Part shown: positions 9,749 to 18,192 of the stretch, one piece after another
Numbering within the stretch: position 1 is the first letter of the stretch
How the letters are laid out: each line of letters begins with the position of its first letter
Source: Ketobacter sp. MCCC 1A13808
Lineage (GTDB): Bacteria; Pseudomonadota; Gammaproteobacteria; Pseudomonadales; Ketobacteraceae
Reading direction: 5' to 3'
Length of the DNA stretch: 64,000 nt
NCBI RefSeq assembly: GCF_009746715.1
Contig: NZ_VRKW01000015.1
Coordinates: 1 to 64,000 of the forward strand
Translations under genes and position numbers: made by a program
Notes under the pieces: model-generated
Database searches by the model: none
Told to the model about the DNA's origin: nothing
What the model saw: only the letters and a program-made list of their open reading frames with translations

Positions 9749-10847
9749 TCACCTCGCTCAAGGAGGCCAAACGATCAAGGTGATAGTCACGATGACCATG
9801 AGTCAAGGAACAGTGGGTCATAAGACGAAAGTAGTGACCTATGTCCAGCTCTTCGGTGACGCCAATACCACCGTGAATCTGGATGGCTTGCTGAGCGATC
9901 TTTACCGCCTTGTCGGCATAGTAGGCCTTCGCCGCCGAGCACGCACGATCTCGTTCTTGCGCATTTCCTAGCTCGGCTTTCACTGAGACCATGAATAACA
10001 TTGACTCCAATTGCTGGAGGTCAGTAAACATATCCACAAGATAGTGTTGAATAACTTGAAAACTACCTATGGCTGCGCCGAATTGCTTACGCGTCTTTGC
10101 ATATTCAAGGGTACGCTGGTAAAGCGCATTCGCAGCGCCATACATCCGCGCACAATCAAGGGCCTGAAGCCAAGCAACAACCTGGCTGATAACACGGCTA
10201 GTCTCCGCGCCACGCAAGAGAATCATTCCGTCCTCAAACACGATATCATGAAACACCAGATCTACGTATCGACTACCGTCTAGCGCCCGATAACGCGTGA
10301 TCTTGCAGCTTTCAAGCGGCACGACGAGCAATACTAACTCTTCTCCGAGCCTCGCCGTCACTAGAACCTTGCTCGCGCAGCCGCCATCCGGAACAAAACT
10401 CTTCTGTCCTGACAGCTTACCTCCTCTGATGGACGAAGTCGGTTTATGAATGTTGTAACCGGCACGACACTCATAGAATGCGCACGCCACCTTTTCATTG
10501 TTTTCGACAATGGATTGCAATAGCCCGATCGCGCGCTCGGATCCAATATATTCGAGCAATTTTCCAGGGGCGACCACCAAATCAACATAAGGATCCAGAC
10601 ACAAGGCCGCTCCAAGCTCCCTGACAATCATCGCAACATCAATCAGCTCGCCACCGTAGCCTCCAACGGTCTCGGGAAACGGGAGACCCAACCACCCAAG
10701 CTCCATCATTAGCCCCCATCGTGCCGGATCACAATGACTGGTCTGGTTTAGCTGTTCATTATAAGTGACAAAACCATAGTGATCCTTGAGATAGCGCCGC
10801 GCTGTATCCGCAACCATTGTCGTGTTTTCAGAAAGATTGAATTCCAC
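9735..10847 (-). CDS. Acyl-CoA dehydrogenase, probable partner subunit
   Basis: 370 residues, GTG start after GGGGGCG. Acyl-CoA dehydrogenase fold: N-terminal helices ([17 protein letters not shown]), a divergent middle domain, and C-terminal helices with [17 protein letters not shown] and [20 protein letters not shown]. The barrel lacks the usual well-conserved TEPxAGSD loop (here [12 protein letters not shown]), typical of the less-conserved subunit of two-gene alpha2beta2 acyl-CoA dehydrogenases such as mycobacterial ChsE pairs. It directly follows the 386-residue acyl-CoA dehydrogenase gene by 9 bases, so a heteromer with that product is likely. Inference: oxidation of a bulky (branched, cyclic or steroid-like) acyl-CoA. 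Confidence 0.85.
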   Translation of the reverse strand: MEFNLSENTTMVADTARRYLKDHYGFVTYNEQLNQTSHCDPARWGLMMELGWLGLPFPETVGGYGGELIDVAMIVRELGAALCLDPYVDLVVAPGKLLEYIGSERAIGLLQSIVENNEKVACAFYECRAGYNIHKPTSSIRGGKLSGQKSFVPDGGCASKVLVTARLGEELVLLVVPLESCKITRYRALDGSRYVDLVFHDIVFEDGMILLRGAETSRVISQVVAWLQALDCARMYGAANALYQRTLEYAKTRKQFGAAIGSFQVIQHYLVDMFTDLQQLESMLFMVSVKAELGNAQERDRACSAAKAYYADKAVKIAQQAIQIHGGIGVTEELDIGHYFRLMTHCSLTHGHRDYHLDRLASLSEVNGLG

Positions 10848-10856
10848 TATCGCCCC

Positions 10857-12017
10857 CTATAATCCCAATAGCATTTTGGCAAGCACATTCTTTTGAATCT
10901 CATTTGAGCCGCCATAAATCGTACAAGCACGCAAAAAATTGTAACGCCGGGGAGCATTATTGAAGCTTTCGTTACCCACCTCCATAGGACTATCCCAGGC
11001 GAGCGACATCAAGCCTCCCATTTCAACCATGGCTTGAGACATTTTTTGCTGCAGTTCCGTACCCTTAATTTTCAATCCAGAGGACTCCGGTCCGAAGGGT
11101 TTACCCTCGTCTGTGGCTGCAACGGTTCTAAAGTTGGTGTACTCCAGCGCCATCAATTCGACTTCGAGTTCGGCCATACGCCGCCTTGCCGATGGTTTGT
11201 CGGTATAATAAGGTACATCTTCAATCGCCTGCTTCATCCGTGCCAGCGCATAATAGCTGTCGGCCACGCCAGCTATCGTGGTACGCTCATGTGTCAGTAG
11301 AAACTTGGCTATGGTCCAGCCCATACCCTCCTGGCCAACCAGGTTTTCCAGAGGTACCTCGACATCGGTGAAATATACTTCGTTGAGATGATGGTGCCCA
11401 TCAATGGAATAAATGGGGCGAATTTCGATGCCCGGTGTCTTCATGTCAATAAGCAGAAAAGAGATGCCCTGTTGCTTCTTTGCCTCGGGGTCGGTTCTGA
11501 CGAGACAGAACATCATGTCTGCCCAATGCGCTTGCGTGGTCCAGATCTTCTGTCCATTGACCAGATAGTGATCCTGTTTGCGTTCAGCGCGGGTTTTAAG
11601 CGACGCGAGATCCGACCCGGCATTGGGCTCAGAATACCCCTGGCACCAGAGAGTCTCGCCGCTGGTAATCCCAGGCAGCCATCTCTCCTTCTGTTCCGGC
11701 GAGCCGAATGTATAGATAACTGGGCCAACCATGGCGACACCGAAGGGGCTGGTTGGCGGCGCTCCGGCCATCGCCCTTTCGATATCGAAGATATAGCGCT
11801 GCGTCGCCGTCCAGCCTGGCCCTCCGTACTGTTCTGGCCAAGTTAGCGCCAGCCAGCCCTGTTTCCCCAATTTCCTTTCCCATAGCTGCTGCTGCGACTT
11901 GGTTGGCATATTACCGAGTGCTGACACGCGTTCAATTTCTTCAGGTACGTTTTCCCGCATCCAAGCGCGTATGGACTTTTGAAAATCCAACTCTTCCTGT
12001 GTAAATTCAAGATTCAT
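10857..12017 (-). CDS. Acyl-CoA dehydrogenase, probable catalytic partner
   Basis: 386 residues, ATG start. Full acyl-CoA dehydrogenase layout: N-terminal helices (EFTQEELDFQKSIRAWM), barrel with QGYSEPNAGSDLASLKTRA and QKIWTTQAHWADMMF, and C-terminal domain ending RACTIYGGSNEIQKNVLAK, the standard FAD/CoA-binding tail. The EKKLGKQGWLALTWPEQYGGPG-type N-terminal segment is usual in FadE26/FadE28-like enzymes that act on steroid or branched side chains. Adjacent to the 370-residue acyl-CoA dehydrogenase gene; together they probably form an alpha2beta2 enzyme. Substrate not determinable here. Confidence 0.9.
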   Translation of the reverse strand: MNLEFTQEELDFQKSIRAWMRENVPEEIERVSALGNMPTKSQQQLWERKLGKQGWLALTWPEQYGGPGWTATQRYIFDIERAMAGAPPTSPFGVAMVGPVIYTFGSPEQKERWLPGITSGETLWCQGYSEPNAGSDLASLKTRAERKQDHYLVNGQKIWTTQAHWADMMFCLVRTDPEAKKQQGISFLLIDMKTPGIEIRPIYSIDGHHHLNEVYFTDVEVPLENLVGQEGMGWTIAKFLLTHERTTIAGVADSYYALARMKQAIEDVPYYTDKPSARRRMAELEVELMALEYTNFRTVAATDEGKPFGPESSGLKIKGTELQQKMSQAMVEMGGLMSLAWDSPMEVGNESFNNAPRRYNFLRACTIYGGSNEIQKNVLAKMLLGL

Positions 12018-12060
12018 GGTTTATTCCGTGCTAGTAATTGATCTTAGCGAAAGCAGTGGC

Positions 12061-13611
12061 TCAGTTGACCCCCCGCACCTTCTGCTGCCAGTAAGGTGCT
12101 CGAAGTTCGTTTTTGAGAATCTTACCGGCACCACTTATGGGCAATGGTTCGCTTCGAAACTCGACGCTTCGAGGGAGCTTGTAGCCGGCAATCCGTTCCC
12201 GGCAATGGACCAACAGCTCGTCTTCCTTAAGAGTATGACCTTCGCAAAGCACCACGATGGCATGCACTGTTTCACCCCATTCGTCGTGAGGAATCCCTAC
12301 TACTGCACATTCCTGCACCGCAGGATGGCTGTAAATGGCGCCTTCCACTTCGACAGAAAAGATATTCTCTCCACCACTGATGATCATGTCCTTGCTACGA
12401 TCGACGATAAAGACAAACCCATCTTCATCCATATAGCCCAGATCACCGGTATGCAACCAGCCGTTGCGCAGAGTTTCGGCCGACGCCTGCTCCATTCCCC
12501 AGTAACCGAGCATAACGTTTCCACCTCTGGCACAGATCTCACCGACTTCGCCACGGGGTAGTTCAACATCATTTTTGTCAAGAATGGCAACCTCGACACC
12601 CAGCGCAGCCCTGCCCGCACTTCGTAGCTTGTCGCCTCCTGGCACATGGAACTCCGGGGCCAACGCGGTAATGATGGGTGAAGCCTCCGTCTGCCCATAA
12701 CCCTGGGCAAACATGGCGTTCGGCATCTGCTCCATAGCACTGATCAATACTGCCTCTGGCATCGGCGACGCGCCATACAGCATACGCTTTACGCTGCTGA
12801 CATCGAAATCCTTTATTTTTCCGGACGACGCGAGAAGGTTGATCATTGTAGGTACGAGTAGCGTGTGTGTGACTTTCTCGCACTCAATGAAGCCCAGTAC
12901 ATCGCCGACTTCGAAACGTGGCACAATCCCGTGGGTTCCACCGGCCAGGGTTACTGCAAAGGTGCTTGCCATATCAGCCAGATGAAACATCGGACCCGCA
13001 TGCATATAAATAGTGTCAGGCCCGTAACTCATTTCCGGCACCACATTAAGCGCGTTGAAAACGAGGTTGTCGTGACTCAGCATCACCCCTTTGGACCGGC
13101 CGGTGGTACCCCCGGTATAGAAAAGTCCGGCGAGCTCCTTTCCGCCTTCGCTGAGATCCCGTAAAGGTTTTGACGCGTCAATCAACGCCTCGTAGCTAAC
13201 ACAACCTTCCGGTAACTCCCCGTCGCCCATAAACACCACATGTTCGACACTATCAAGCAGCGGACGCAACTTCGGTAGCATCACACTGAAGGTGTCATCC
13301 ACAAACAAGATTGACGAGCCTGAATCATTAAGAGTAAAGGCGATTTCTGGGGGAGCAAGCCGAATATTGACGGGATTTAGGGCCGCGCCAGCCCAGGGCA
13401 CCGCATAGAAATATTCGAGATAGCGGTCGCTATTAAGAGACAAGATCGCAATGCGGGTGCCCCTTTCTATCCCCAATGACAGCAGGCCTGCAGCAAGTCT
13501 AGCCACGCGGTCTTCAAACTCCCGCCATGACTGCTTTCTATCTTTATAGATCGTCGCAGTACCATTGGGATGTTGCTGCACGGCACGGCGCAAAGTCTGT
13601 GATATAATCAC
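12061..13611 (-). CDS. AMP-forming acyl-CoA synthetase
   Basis: 516 residues, GTG start with GGAG 6-7 bases upstream. Activates a carboxylic acid to its CoA thioester via an acyl-adenylate. Motifs in order: P-loop YTGGTTGRSKGVMLSH, GYGQTEASP, the hinge block HTGDLGYMDEDGFVFIVDR with SGGENIFSVEVE, and the C-terminal catalytic lysine in GAGKILKNEL. Domain order and length fit class I adenylate-forming enzymes of the FadD/FadK type. It would be the entry or re-entry step of the pathway encoded around it, providing CoA esters to the acyl-CoA dehydrogenases just downstream. Confidence 0.9.
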   Translation of the reverse strand: MIISQTLRRAVQQHPNGTATIYKDRKQSWREFEDRVARLAAGLLSLGIERGTRIAILSLNSDRYLEYFYAVPWAGAALNPVNIRLAPPEIAFTLNDSGSSILFVDDTFSVMLPKLRPLLDSVEHVVFMGDGELPEGCVSYEALIDASKPLRDLSEGGKELAGLFYTGGTTGRSKGVMLSHDNLVFNALNVVPEMSYGPDTIYMHAGPMFHLADMASTFAVTLAGGTHGIVPRFEVGDVLGFIECEKVTHTLLVPTMINLLASSGKIKDFDVSSVKRMLYGASPMPEAVLISAMEQMPNAMFAQGYGQTEASPIITALAPEFHVPGGDKLRSAGRAALGVEVAILDKNDVELPRGEVGEICARGGNVMLGYWGMEQASAETLRNGWLHTGDLGYMDEDGFVFIVDRSKDMIISGGENIFSVEVEGAIYSHPAVQECAVVGIPHDEWGETVHAIVVLCEGHTLKEDELLVHCRERIAGYKLPRSVEFRSEPLPISGAGKILKNELRAPYWQQKVRGVN

Positions 13612-13626
13612 AATAAGCTCCTTATA

Positions 13627-14049
13627 TTAACGGGTGTAGATAAAACGTCCAATCGAGACAAGTTTCTTGTCCAGATAGATATCGACAGAAACAACGATAA
13701 AACGTCTGCCGGCACGAATAAGGCGAGGCTCGGCACGAATGCTCCCAGCAAACGCGGGACGGAGATAATCAAAGGTCATACTGTTACATGAAGGTTCTTT
13801 ATCCAGATCAAGCGATTGCACCAGATAAAGGGCTGCTGTGATTTCCCCAAAACTAGCAAGAATGCCTCCGTGAAAAGTGCGTAGCAGTGTATTGCCGATA
13901 TGCTCCTCGCGGAAAGACAATTGATAAGCAATACCTTTATCCGAATCCACCGATTCAAGCCCCAGAAACTCCACAAAAGGGGTATTCTCAAGCATCTCTT
14001 TCTGCACTTTATTCATTCGTGGAGCTTCAAACACAGTTGGTTCACCCAT
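13627..14049 (-). CDS. PaaI-type hotdog thioesterase (1)
   Basis: 140 residues, ATG start preceded by a clear AGGAGC site. Hotdog fold with the central-helix segment FHGGILASFGEITAALY (HGG at the start of the long helix) characteristic of PaaI/YbgC-like acyl-CoA thioesterases. Hydrolyses acyl-CoA to acid and CoA; in a catabolic operon it may release CoA from dead-end intermediates. The gene lies only 3 bases after the neighbouring hotdog gene (14053-14529), so the two products may form a heteromer or carry different specificities. Confidence 0.8.
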   Translation of the reverse strand: MGEPTVFEAPRMNKVQKEMLENTPFVEFLGLESVDSDKGIAYQLSFREEHIGNTLLRTFHGGILASFGEITAALYLVQSLDLDKEPSCNSMTFDYLRPAFAGSIRAEPRLIRAGRRFIVVSVDIYLDKKLVSIGRFIYTR

Positions 14050-14052
14050 TTT

Positions 14053-14529
14053 TTAGCTCCTTTCTTTCATCGCTGAATCAAACGCTGGACCAAGAGTACC
14101 AACAGCAAAGGAGCCTGACACCGTAGCTAACAAAGAGTGATCAGAGCACGCGTAAGCGCGCCCGCGGACGTAAGCTATATCACCCTGCACCGCATAGCAC
14201 TCCACCTCACTGAAAATACCCTCCCCGCTAGGCACTTCCTTGATAAAGTCGACGCGAAGATCAATAGTGGCAATCGGGCGCATATCACCGAGTCGCGAAA
14301 ATATCGCCAGCCCACAATTGGTGTCTAGCAACGTGACCACCACTCCGCGATGAACACCCTCAACTCGATTACAAAGGACAGGACGGCAGGCAAGACTCAT
14401 CACTGCTCGCCCCTTGCCGATTTCTTCCACCTGTACACCAAACGCATTGAACAAGGGATGAGATGTTCCAAAAAATGTTTCCGCGATGGTCATATTACGA
14501 TCCGCCGCCAAAGAATCTTCCTCAATCAT
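14053..14529 (-). CDS. PaaI-type hotdog thioesterase (2)
   Basis: 158 residues. Contains the hotdog helix start HRGVVVTLLDTNCGLAIF, with Asp in the helix as the probable general acid/base of PaaI-like enzymes, and the strand IDLRVDFIKEVPSG expected of the fold. Start ATG at 14529 follows AAGAAG; residues 13-14 (MT) give a second possible start. First of two tandem thioesterase genes in the minus-strand catabolic run. Probable cytoplasmic acyl-CoA thioesterase; substrate unknown. Confidence 0.8.
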   Translation of the reverse strand: MIEEDSLAADRNMTIAETFFGTSHPLFNAFGVQVEEIGKGRAVMSLACRPVLCNRVEGVHRGVVVTLLDTNCGLAIFSRLGDMRPIATIDLRVDFIKEVPSGEGIFSEVECYAVQGDIAYVRGRAYACSDHSLLATVSGSFAVGTLGPAFDSAMKERS

Positions 14530-14583
14530 TGGTAACTTCTTATATAATTAATTGCATCCAAGAACCTACGGATTTGCTGTGAC

Positions 14584-15552
14584 TTAGGCCAGGACATCCA
14601 GCGCATACTTCACGTAATGTGACTCGCGCATCTTTACATGATTAATGGCGCTCTTTATTTCAACTAAAGGGAAGACCATTGACTCGGAGCCCTGTTTCAA
14701 AGTCTCAGCCAAACCAGACCAGCTCGCTGCCGCGCTGCGCATTAATTCTACTAAATTCGCATGAATTACAGCGGGGAGCATTTCCCCCGCCTCTTCCAAA
14801 AAATCGGCATACATGGCACGGAATCCAGCGCCACCTGTACCGCGCTTTTCGATCACCTGATAGGCAAAGCGCAACGACCAGCGCCAGTTTTCGTCCGCTG
14901 ACCAGCGTGGTAGCGCATCAACCCAGGTATCCAAAGCCGCAAGCCCGCTAAAACGGTTTCCATTAGCCAACGCGTAGGCATTGTCGAAGATTGCTTGCCG
15001 CACACGTTCTGGAGATACACTGGAATCAATGGCGTGAGGCGCGAACATGTTACCGTGATGAATGAAGGGTGGCGCGGTCGAGAAACGTGCATCAGCCAGG
15101 TTCTTCGCCGCAACAGCAATTAAGTCCGGGCGCTCCGTATCGCTAACCAGCACCTCGTTACGCTCCTCGTCGAGGTGCCATGCCACGATGGCATGTCCAG
15201 GAAAATGCGTGCTACTGCCAAAATAAGGCAGATGATATATATCCGTTAAAAGCAATGCAGGCCGATTTTCATGCAATGCCTGATATAAATCAGCGCTGGC
15301 GGACGGCTTGTCGCTGTAACTGGTCCAACAAAAAGGAACCTCTAAGGTATTAAACACCTTCTCCTCGAACCCCATTGAGCGCACATGAACAATGAAAGGG
15401 GTGCTGGTACCTGGTATCTCCACGTAAGTAATACCGAGTCCAGCCCCGAGACCGAAACAACATGCTTCGCTCATCAATAAGCCATGGTACTCAAGTAAGT
15501 CACGTATTGCTGAACTGCCACAGTGCCTGCCCGGCCTATGGCAGTGAGTCAT
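14584..15552 (-). CDS. BtrH N-terminal domain / DUF4872-type protein
   Basis: 322 residues from the ATG at 15552, which has AAAAGGCGG upstream; a GTG at 15573 immediately after the previous stop is the alternative. The N-terminus has RHCGSSAIRDLLEYHG, the Cys-containing BtrH_N motif (a papain-like fold related to acyl-transfer enzymes such as BtrH, which moves an acyl group from carrier protein to aminoglycoside), followed by ACCFGLGAGLGITYVEI and, near residue 120, FPGHAIVAWHLDEE with the His expected for a Cys-His pair. The C-terminal half fits DUF4872. It sits within a lipid-catabolic operon, where a cysteine acyltransferase or amidase acting on acyl-CoA would make sense, but its true reaction is unknown. 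Confidence 0.7.
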   Translation of the reverse strand: MTHCHRPGRHCGSSAIRDLLEYHGLLMSEACCFGLGAGLGITYVEIPGTSTPFIVHVRSMGFEEKVFNTLEVPFCWTSYSDKPSASADLYQALHENRPALLLTDIYHLPYFGSSTHFPGHAIVAWHLDEERNEVLVSDTERPDLIAVAAKNLADARFSTAPPFIHHGNMFAPHAIDSSVSPERVRQAIFDNAYALANGNRFSGLAALDTWVDALPRWSADENWRWSLRFAYQVIEKRGTGGAGFRAMYADFLEEAGEMLPAVIHANLVELMRSAAASWSGLAETLKQGSESMVFPLVEIKSAINHVKMRESHYVKYALDVLA

Positions 15553-15573
15553 AACCGCCTTTTCGCCATCCAC

Positions 15574-16443
15574 TCAGGCTGCCTCGCTCATCGGCGAGCT
15601 TCCGTAAACGGCAGCGGATGCACGCATTGGGTCGCCATGATCCCCATACTCTTCCAGCCATGCCGCCACTTTCTCTGGCATGCCCGTATCCCAAGGATGA
15701 AAGCCGGGGCGAAACCAGGCCAAGAATTCAGGCAACATTCGAGTTAGAATACCGCGTCGGCCATAGAGACGATTCAGCCCACGCATCAACACCCCAGGCT
15801 GGCGCATGGCGCCATCTAGACGCAACATGTTCACGAACACTGGCCCGACCACCAGATGAATCATTAGCATGGTCACTACCAACGCCGAGACCCGTGACAG
15901 ATAACCGCCGCCCGCCGCCGTTTGGTAGACGTCGTAAGCTACTGCCTTATGCTCAACCTCTTCCACACCATGCCAGAGAAACATCGCCCTCATCACAGGG
16001 TCTGCTTCGGTAAACATGTCAGTTTCATCCTTAAGCATTGCCTCGCCCAGAGTGGCCGTAAAATGTTCGAATGCCGCAGTCATCGCCAGCTGATACTTCT
16101 CTGGCAAGTACTTTTGTGACGAGCGAATGAAACGCCGCAGATTGCTGGTAATCTTGTCAACATCAACACCCTGCCCAACCATCACCTCATTGAAGCGATC
16201 GTGGACAATACCATGCTGCCCCTCTTGACGAATAAAGTGGCGAATATCCTCACGCAAACCTGGCTCCTTTACCCGATCCTGGAAATTCCGTACCGACTGG
16301 ATAAAAAACCGTTCACCCTCGGGAAAATGCACTGACAGGGCATCAAAGAAACGAGTTAGCACAGGGTCTCCACCATTCCAATGTCGTGGAACAGTTGATA
16401 CATCAAAGGTTACTTTTCGTGGTTTTATTGGTATCGCGTTCAT
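15574..16443 (-). CDS. Metal-dependent hydrolase family protein (PF10118), first gene of the run
   Basis: 289 residues, ATG start with GGAGG 6-7 bases upstream. Helical protein with two metal-ligand-like motifs, RQEGQHGIVHDRF and WHGVEEVEHKAVAYDVY, diagnostic of the 'predicted metal-dependent hydrolase' family. A hydrophobic stretch follows (LVVTMLMIHLVVGPVFV), suggesting membrane association. A paralogue opens the plus-strand operon at 22100, so both catabolic operons begin with the same type of gene. The family's reaction is not established; the motifs resemble diiron proteins more than classical hydrolases. It would be expressed from the promoter at 16490-16518. Confidence 0.75.
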   Translation of the reverse strand: MNAIPIKPRKVTFDVSTVPRHWNGGDPVLTRFFDALSVHFPEGERFFIQSVRNFQDRVKEPGLREDIRHFIRQEGQHGIVHDRFNEVMVGQGVDVDKITSNLRRFIRSSQKYLPEKYQLAMTAAFEHFTATLGEAMLKDETDMFTEADPVMRAMFLWHGVEEVEHKAVAYDVYQTAAGGGYLSRVSALVVTMLMIHLVVGPVFVNMLRLDGAMRQPGVLMRGLNRLYGRRGILTRMLPEFLAWFRPGFHPWDTGMPEKVAAWLEEYGDHGDPMRASAAVYGSSPMSEAA

Positions 16444-16489
16444 AAAGAGCCTCCGTACAAGCCTTCACAGGGTGTTAACCTTTGAGGGT

Positions 16490-16518
16490 ATATTATTGGC
16501 TAGCCAACCAAACTTCAA
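16490..16518 (-). promoter_or_regulatory. Promoter and operator of the minus-strand catabolic run
   Basis: On the minus strand TTGAAG (16513-16518) and TAATAT (16490-16495) are separated by exactly 17 bases, and that spacer is filled by a perfect 12-bp palindrome TTGGCTAGCCAA (16496-16507) preceded by TTTGG. An operator between -35 and -10 is typical of TetR-type repression. The motif GGTTGG-N4-CCAA recurs at the start of the 22100 operon, so the TetR protein encoded at 21252-21854 is the obvious candidate. Confidence 0.6.
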
Positions 16519-16774
16519 TACTATACCAGGACATTTTAGTAAGAAACAAAATTCCTCTGTCAGACTCTGCGACGGCATAACGGACCAGCGGGGGTGGACA
16601 TCTGAACGAAAACATACGGCTTTGAGCCAGGTGGCCTTGTAGCGTAGGTGTCTGCTTATTTGCCCCTTCTTCTCCTCATCCTCAACACTATAGACTTGTT
16701 TTGCACGGACATTGGGTGGTTGACCAACCTATGGATGTGCGCTACTTTACGTTTATCTTTAAAGGGGGATCATT
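16519..16774. other. Intergenic region between divergent units
   Basis: The region between the minus-strand run and the plus-strand pump operon. It contains another dyad, GGTTG-AC-CAACC (16718-16729), about 45 bases upstream of a small ORF with a strong ribosome site. The regulatory sites for the pump operon are probably here or in the following 370 bases, but no clear -35/-10 pair was identified. Confidence 0.35.
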
Positions 16775-16975
16775 GTGCTTGAGTTCATTGCTATTCTGGG
16801 CTGCTTAACAGCGATAAACGTATTTCTTGTTAGTGTTGTGAGTGAATCAAATGATTCGAAGCCAAATAATGTATATTTAACCAACCGGCAATTAGTGGAG
16901 GACCCCCTCTTAGAGCTAGAGCTTAAGGACGCTAATTGTTCCTCGATGTCTGATATTTCACCTTATTGCCAATAG
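16775..16975 (+). CDS. Small putative membrane protein
   Basis: 66 residues, GTG start preceded by AAAGGGGG at 6 bases, one of the best ribosome sites in this region. The N-terminus is a single hydrophobic helix (LEFIAILGCLTAINVFLV) followed by a short polar tail ending SMSDISPYC. No homologue is recognised. It lies upstream of the RND adaptor gene with about 170 bases between, so it could be in the same transcript. The coding call rests on the ribosome site and the helix only. Confidence 0.35.
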   Translation: MLEFIAILGCLTAINVFLVSVVSESNDSKPNNVYLTNRQLVEDPLLELELKDANCSSMSDISPYCQ

Positions 16976-17145
16976 CGGCAAACATGAAAGTTAATGCGCA
17001 TTATTCAGATCGACCTCCCAGGATGATTTGCAATTATTAACGCATTCATGGCGGCACGGCTATCTGTGTGTGTTTTCTCTGCTTACCATGGCCCGTTATG
17101 CTATGTGTACGCTTACGTTCATTAATTGCCGGGGTTTTACTCTTC

Positions 17146-18192
17146 ATGCGTCTAGCTCTCTTTCTTACGTTATTAACACTGTATGGCTGTCAGGAATCGT
17201 CTCACTTAGATACTGTACTGAACAGACCCCATCCAGTATACACTGCGGTAGTGTCAGAGCATTCTACGACCGTGCCTCAAGGTATTACAGGCACAGTAGA
17301 GGCGCGTACAGAGGTTGCTATAGCCTTTCAAGTAAGTGGCCGAATTCTGAAGCGGTATGTGGACTCCGGTCAAATTGTAGCAACCGGCGAGCCATTATTC
17401 TTGTTGGACGCAAGGGAATTTGAACAAAGCCTGGAGGCTGCAAAGGCCCAATTGACAGCTGCTGAAGCTGAATTGATACACGCGGAATCCAAACTCGCTC
17501 GGGACAGCCGCTTGATCGAACAGAACAGTATTAGCCAAAGTATATTTGAAGCGTCCTTATTGTCCAAACGTGCAGCGCAAGCGCGAAAAGAGGCTGCCCA
17601 GGCTAGACTTCGACAAGCAGAAATTGCGCTTCAGCATACGTCCCTAACCGCCACAAGGCCAGGCATCTTGGTGAATGTCACAGGGATGCCGGGGCAAGTG
17701 GTAACGACTGGTCAACCCCTAGGAATATTGGCTGATACTCGCGAGTTAGAGATCGAAGTTTTCCTAGCCAGGAGCGTTTTTCCGCCGACAGAAGCGCTGG
17801 CCTATATCGATGATGCCCGCATACCACTAAAGCTTCGTGAAACCGCTGGCGCCGCTAACGAATACAGCAGAACCTGGCGTTCTCGTTATCAGATTGAGTC
17901 CTCTGGTAGCGAGTTAAAGTTGGGTATGCTGGTCAGGGTCCGCATGGTGGTCCCTGATTCTCCCACACAGGTCTATTCAGTTCCACTGTCGGCTCTGGAT
18001 GAGCGAGGAAGTGATACCCAGATCTGGCAAATTGTGGATCAACAGGCCCAACCCCAGACCGTTGCGGTGGTTGGGGTTACGCCTATCTCAGCTCAAATTC
18101 ATGGGCAAGACCTTAAGACTGGTGATCGAGTTATCGCCTTAGGTACTCATCTGCTAGTACCAGGGATGCCTGTTAAAGAATACGCACAATGA
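17146..18192 (+). CDS. RND efflux periplasmic adaptor (HlyD/MFP family lipoprotein)
   Basis: 348 residues from the ATG at 17146, chosen because it starts a lipoprotein signal peptide (MRLALFLTLLTLYGC, lipobox LYGC). The mature protein has the first lipoyl half (GTVEARTEVAIAFQVSGRIL), a coiled-coil hairpin (AAKAQLTAAEAELIHAESKL ... AARKEAAQARLRQAEIAL), the second lipoyl half (RPGILVNVTGMPGQVV) and beta-barrel/membrane-proximal domains. It links the inner-membrane RND pump to an outer-membrane channel. Its stop overlaps the start of the pump gene (ATGA), showing tight coupling. No outer-membrane channel gene is nearby, so a TolC-like protein would come from elsewhere. Confidence 0.85.
   Translation: MRLALFLTLLTLYGCQESSHLDTVLNRPHPVYTAVVSEHSTTVPQGITGTVEARTEVAIAFQVSGRILKRYVDSGQIVATGEPLFLLDAREFEQSLEAAKAQLTAAEAELIHAESKLARDSRLIEQNSISQSIFEASLLSKRAAQARKEAAQARLRQAEIALQHTSLTATRPGILVNVTGMPGQVVTTGQPLGILADTRELEIEVFLARSVFPPTEALAYIDDARIPLKLRETAGAANEYSRTWRSRYQIESSGSELKLGMLVRVRMVVPDSPTQVYSVPLSALDERGSDTQIWQIVDQQAQPQTVAVVGVTPISAQIHGQDLKTGDRVIALGTHLLVPGMPVKEYAQ

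Noticed and set aside
11388-11846. 152-codon plus-strand ORF opposite an acyl-CoA dehydrogenase gene
   Set aside because: Fully contained in a real gene on the other strand, with composition expected of an antisense shadow.
16718-16729. GGTTG-AC-CAACC as a third copy of the TetR operator
   Set aside because: Spacing and half-sites differ from GGTTGG-N4-CCAA; it may be a separate regulator site.
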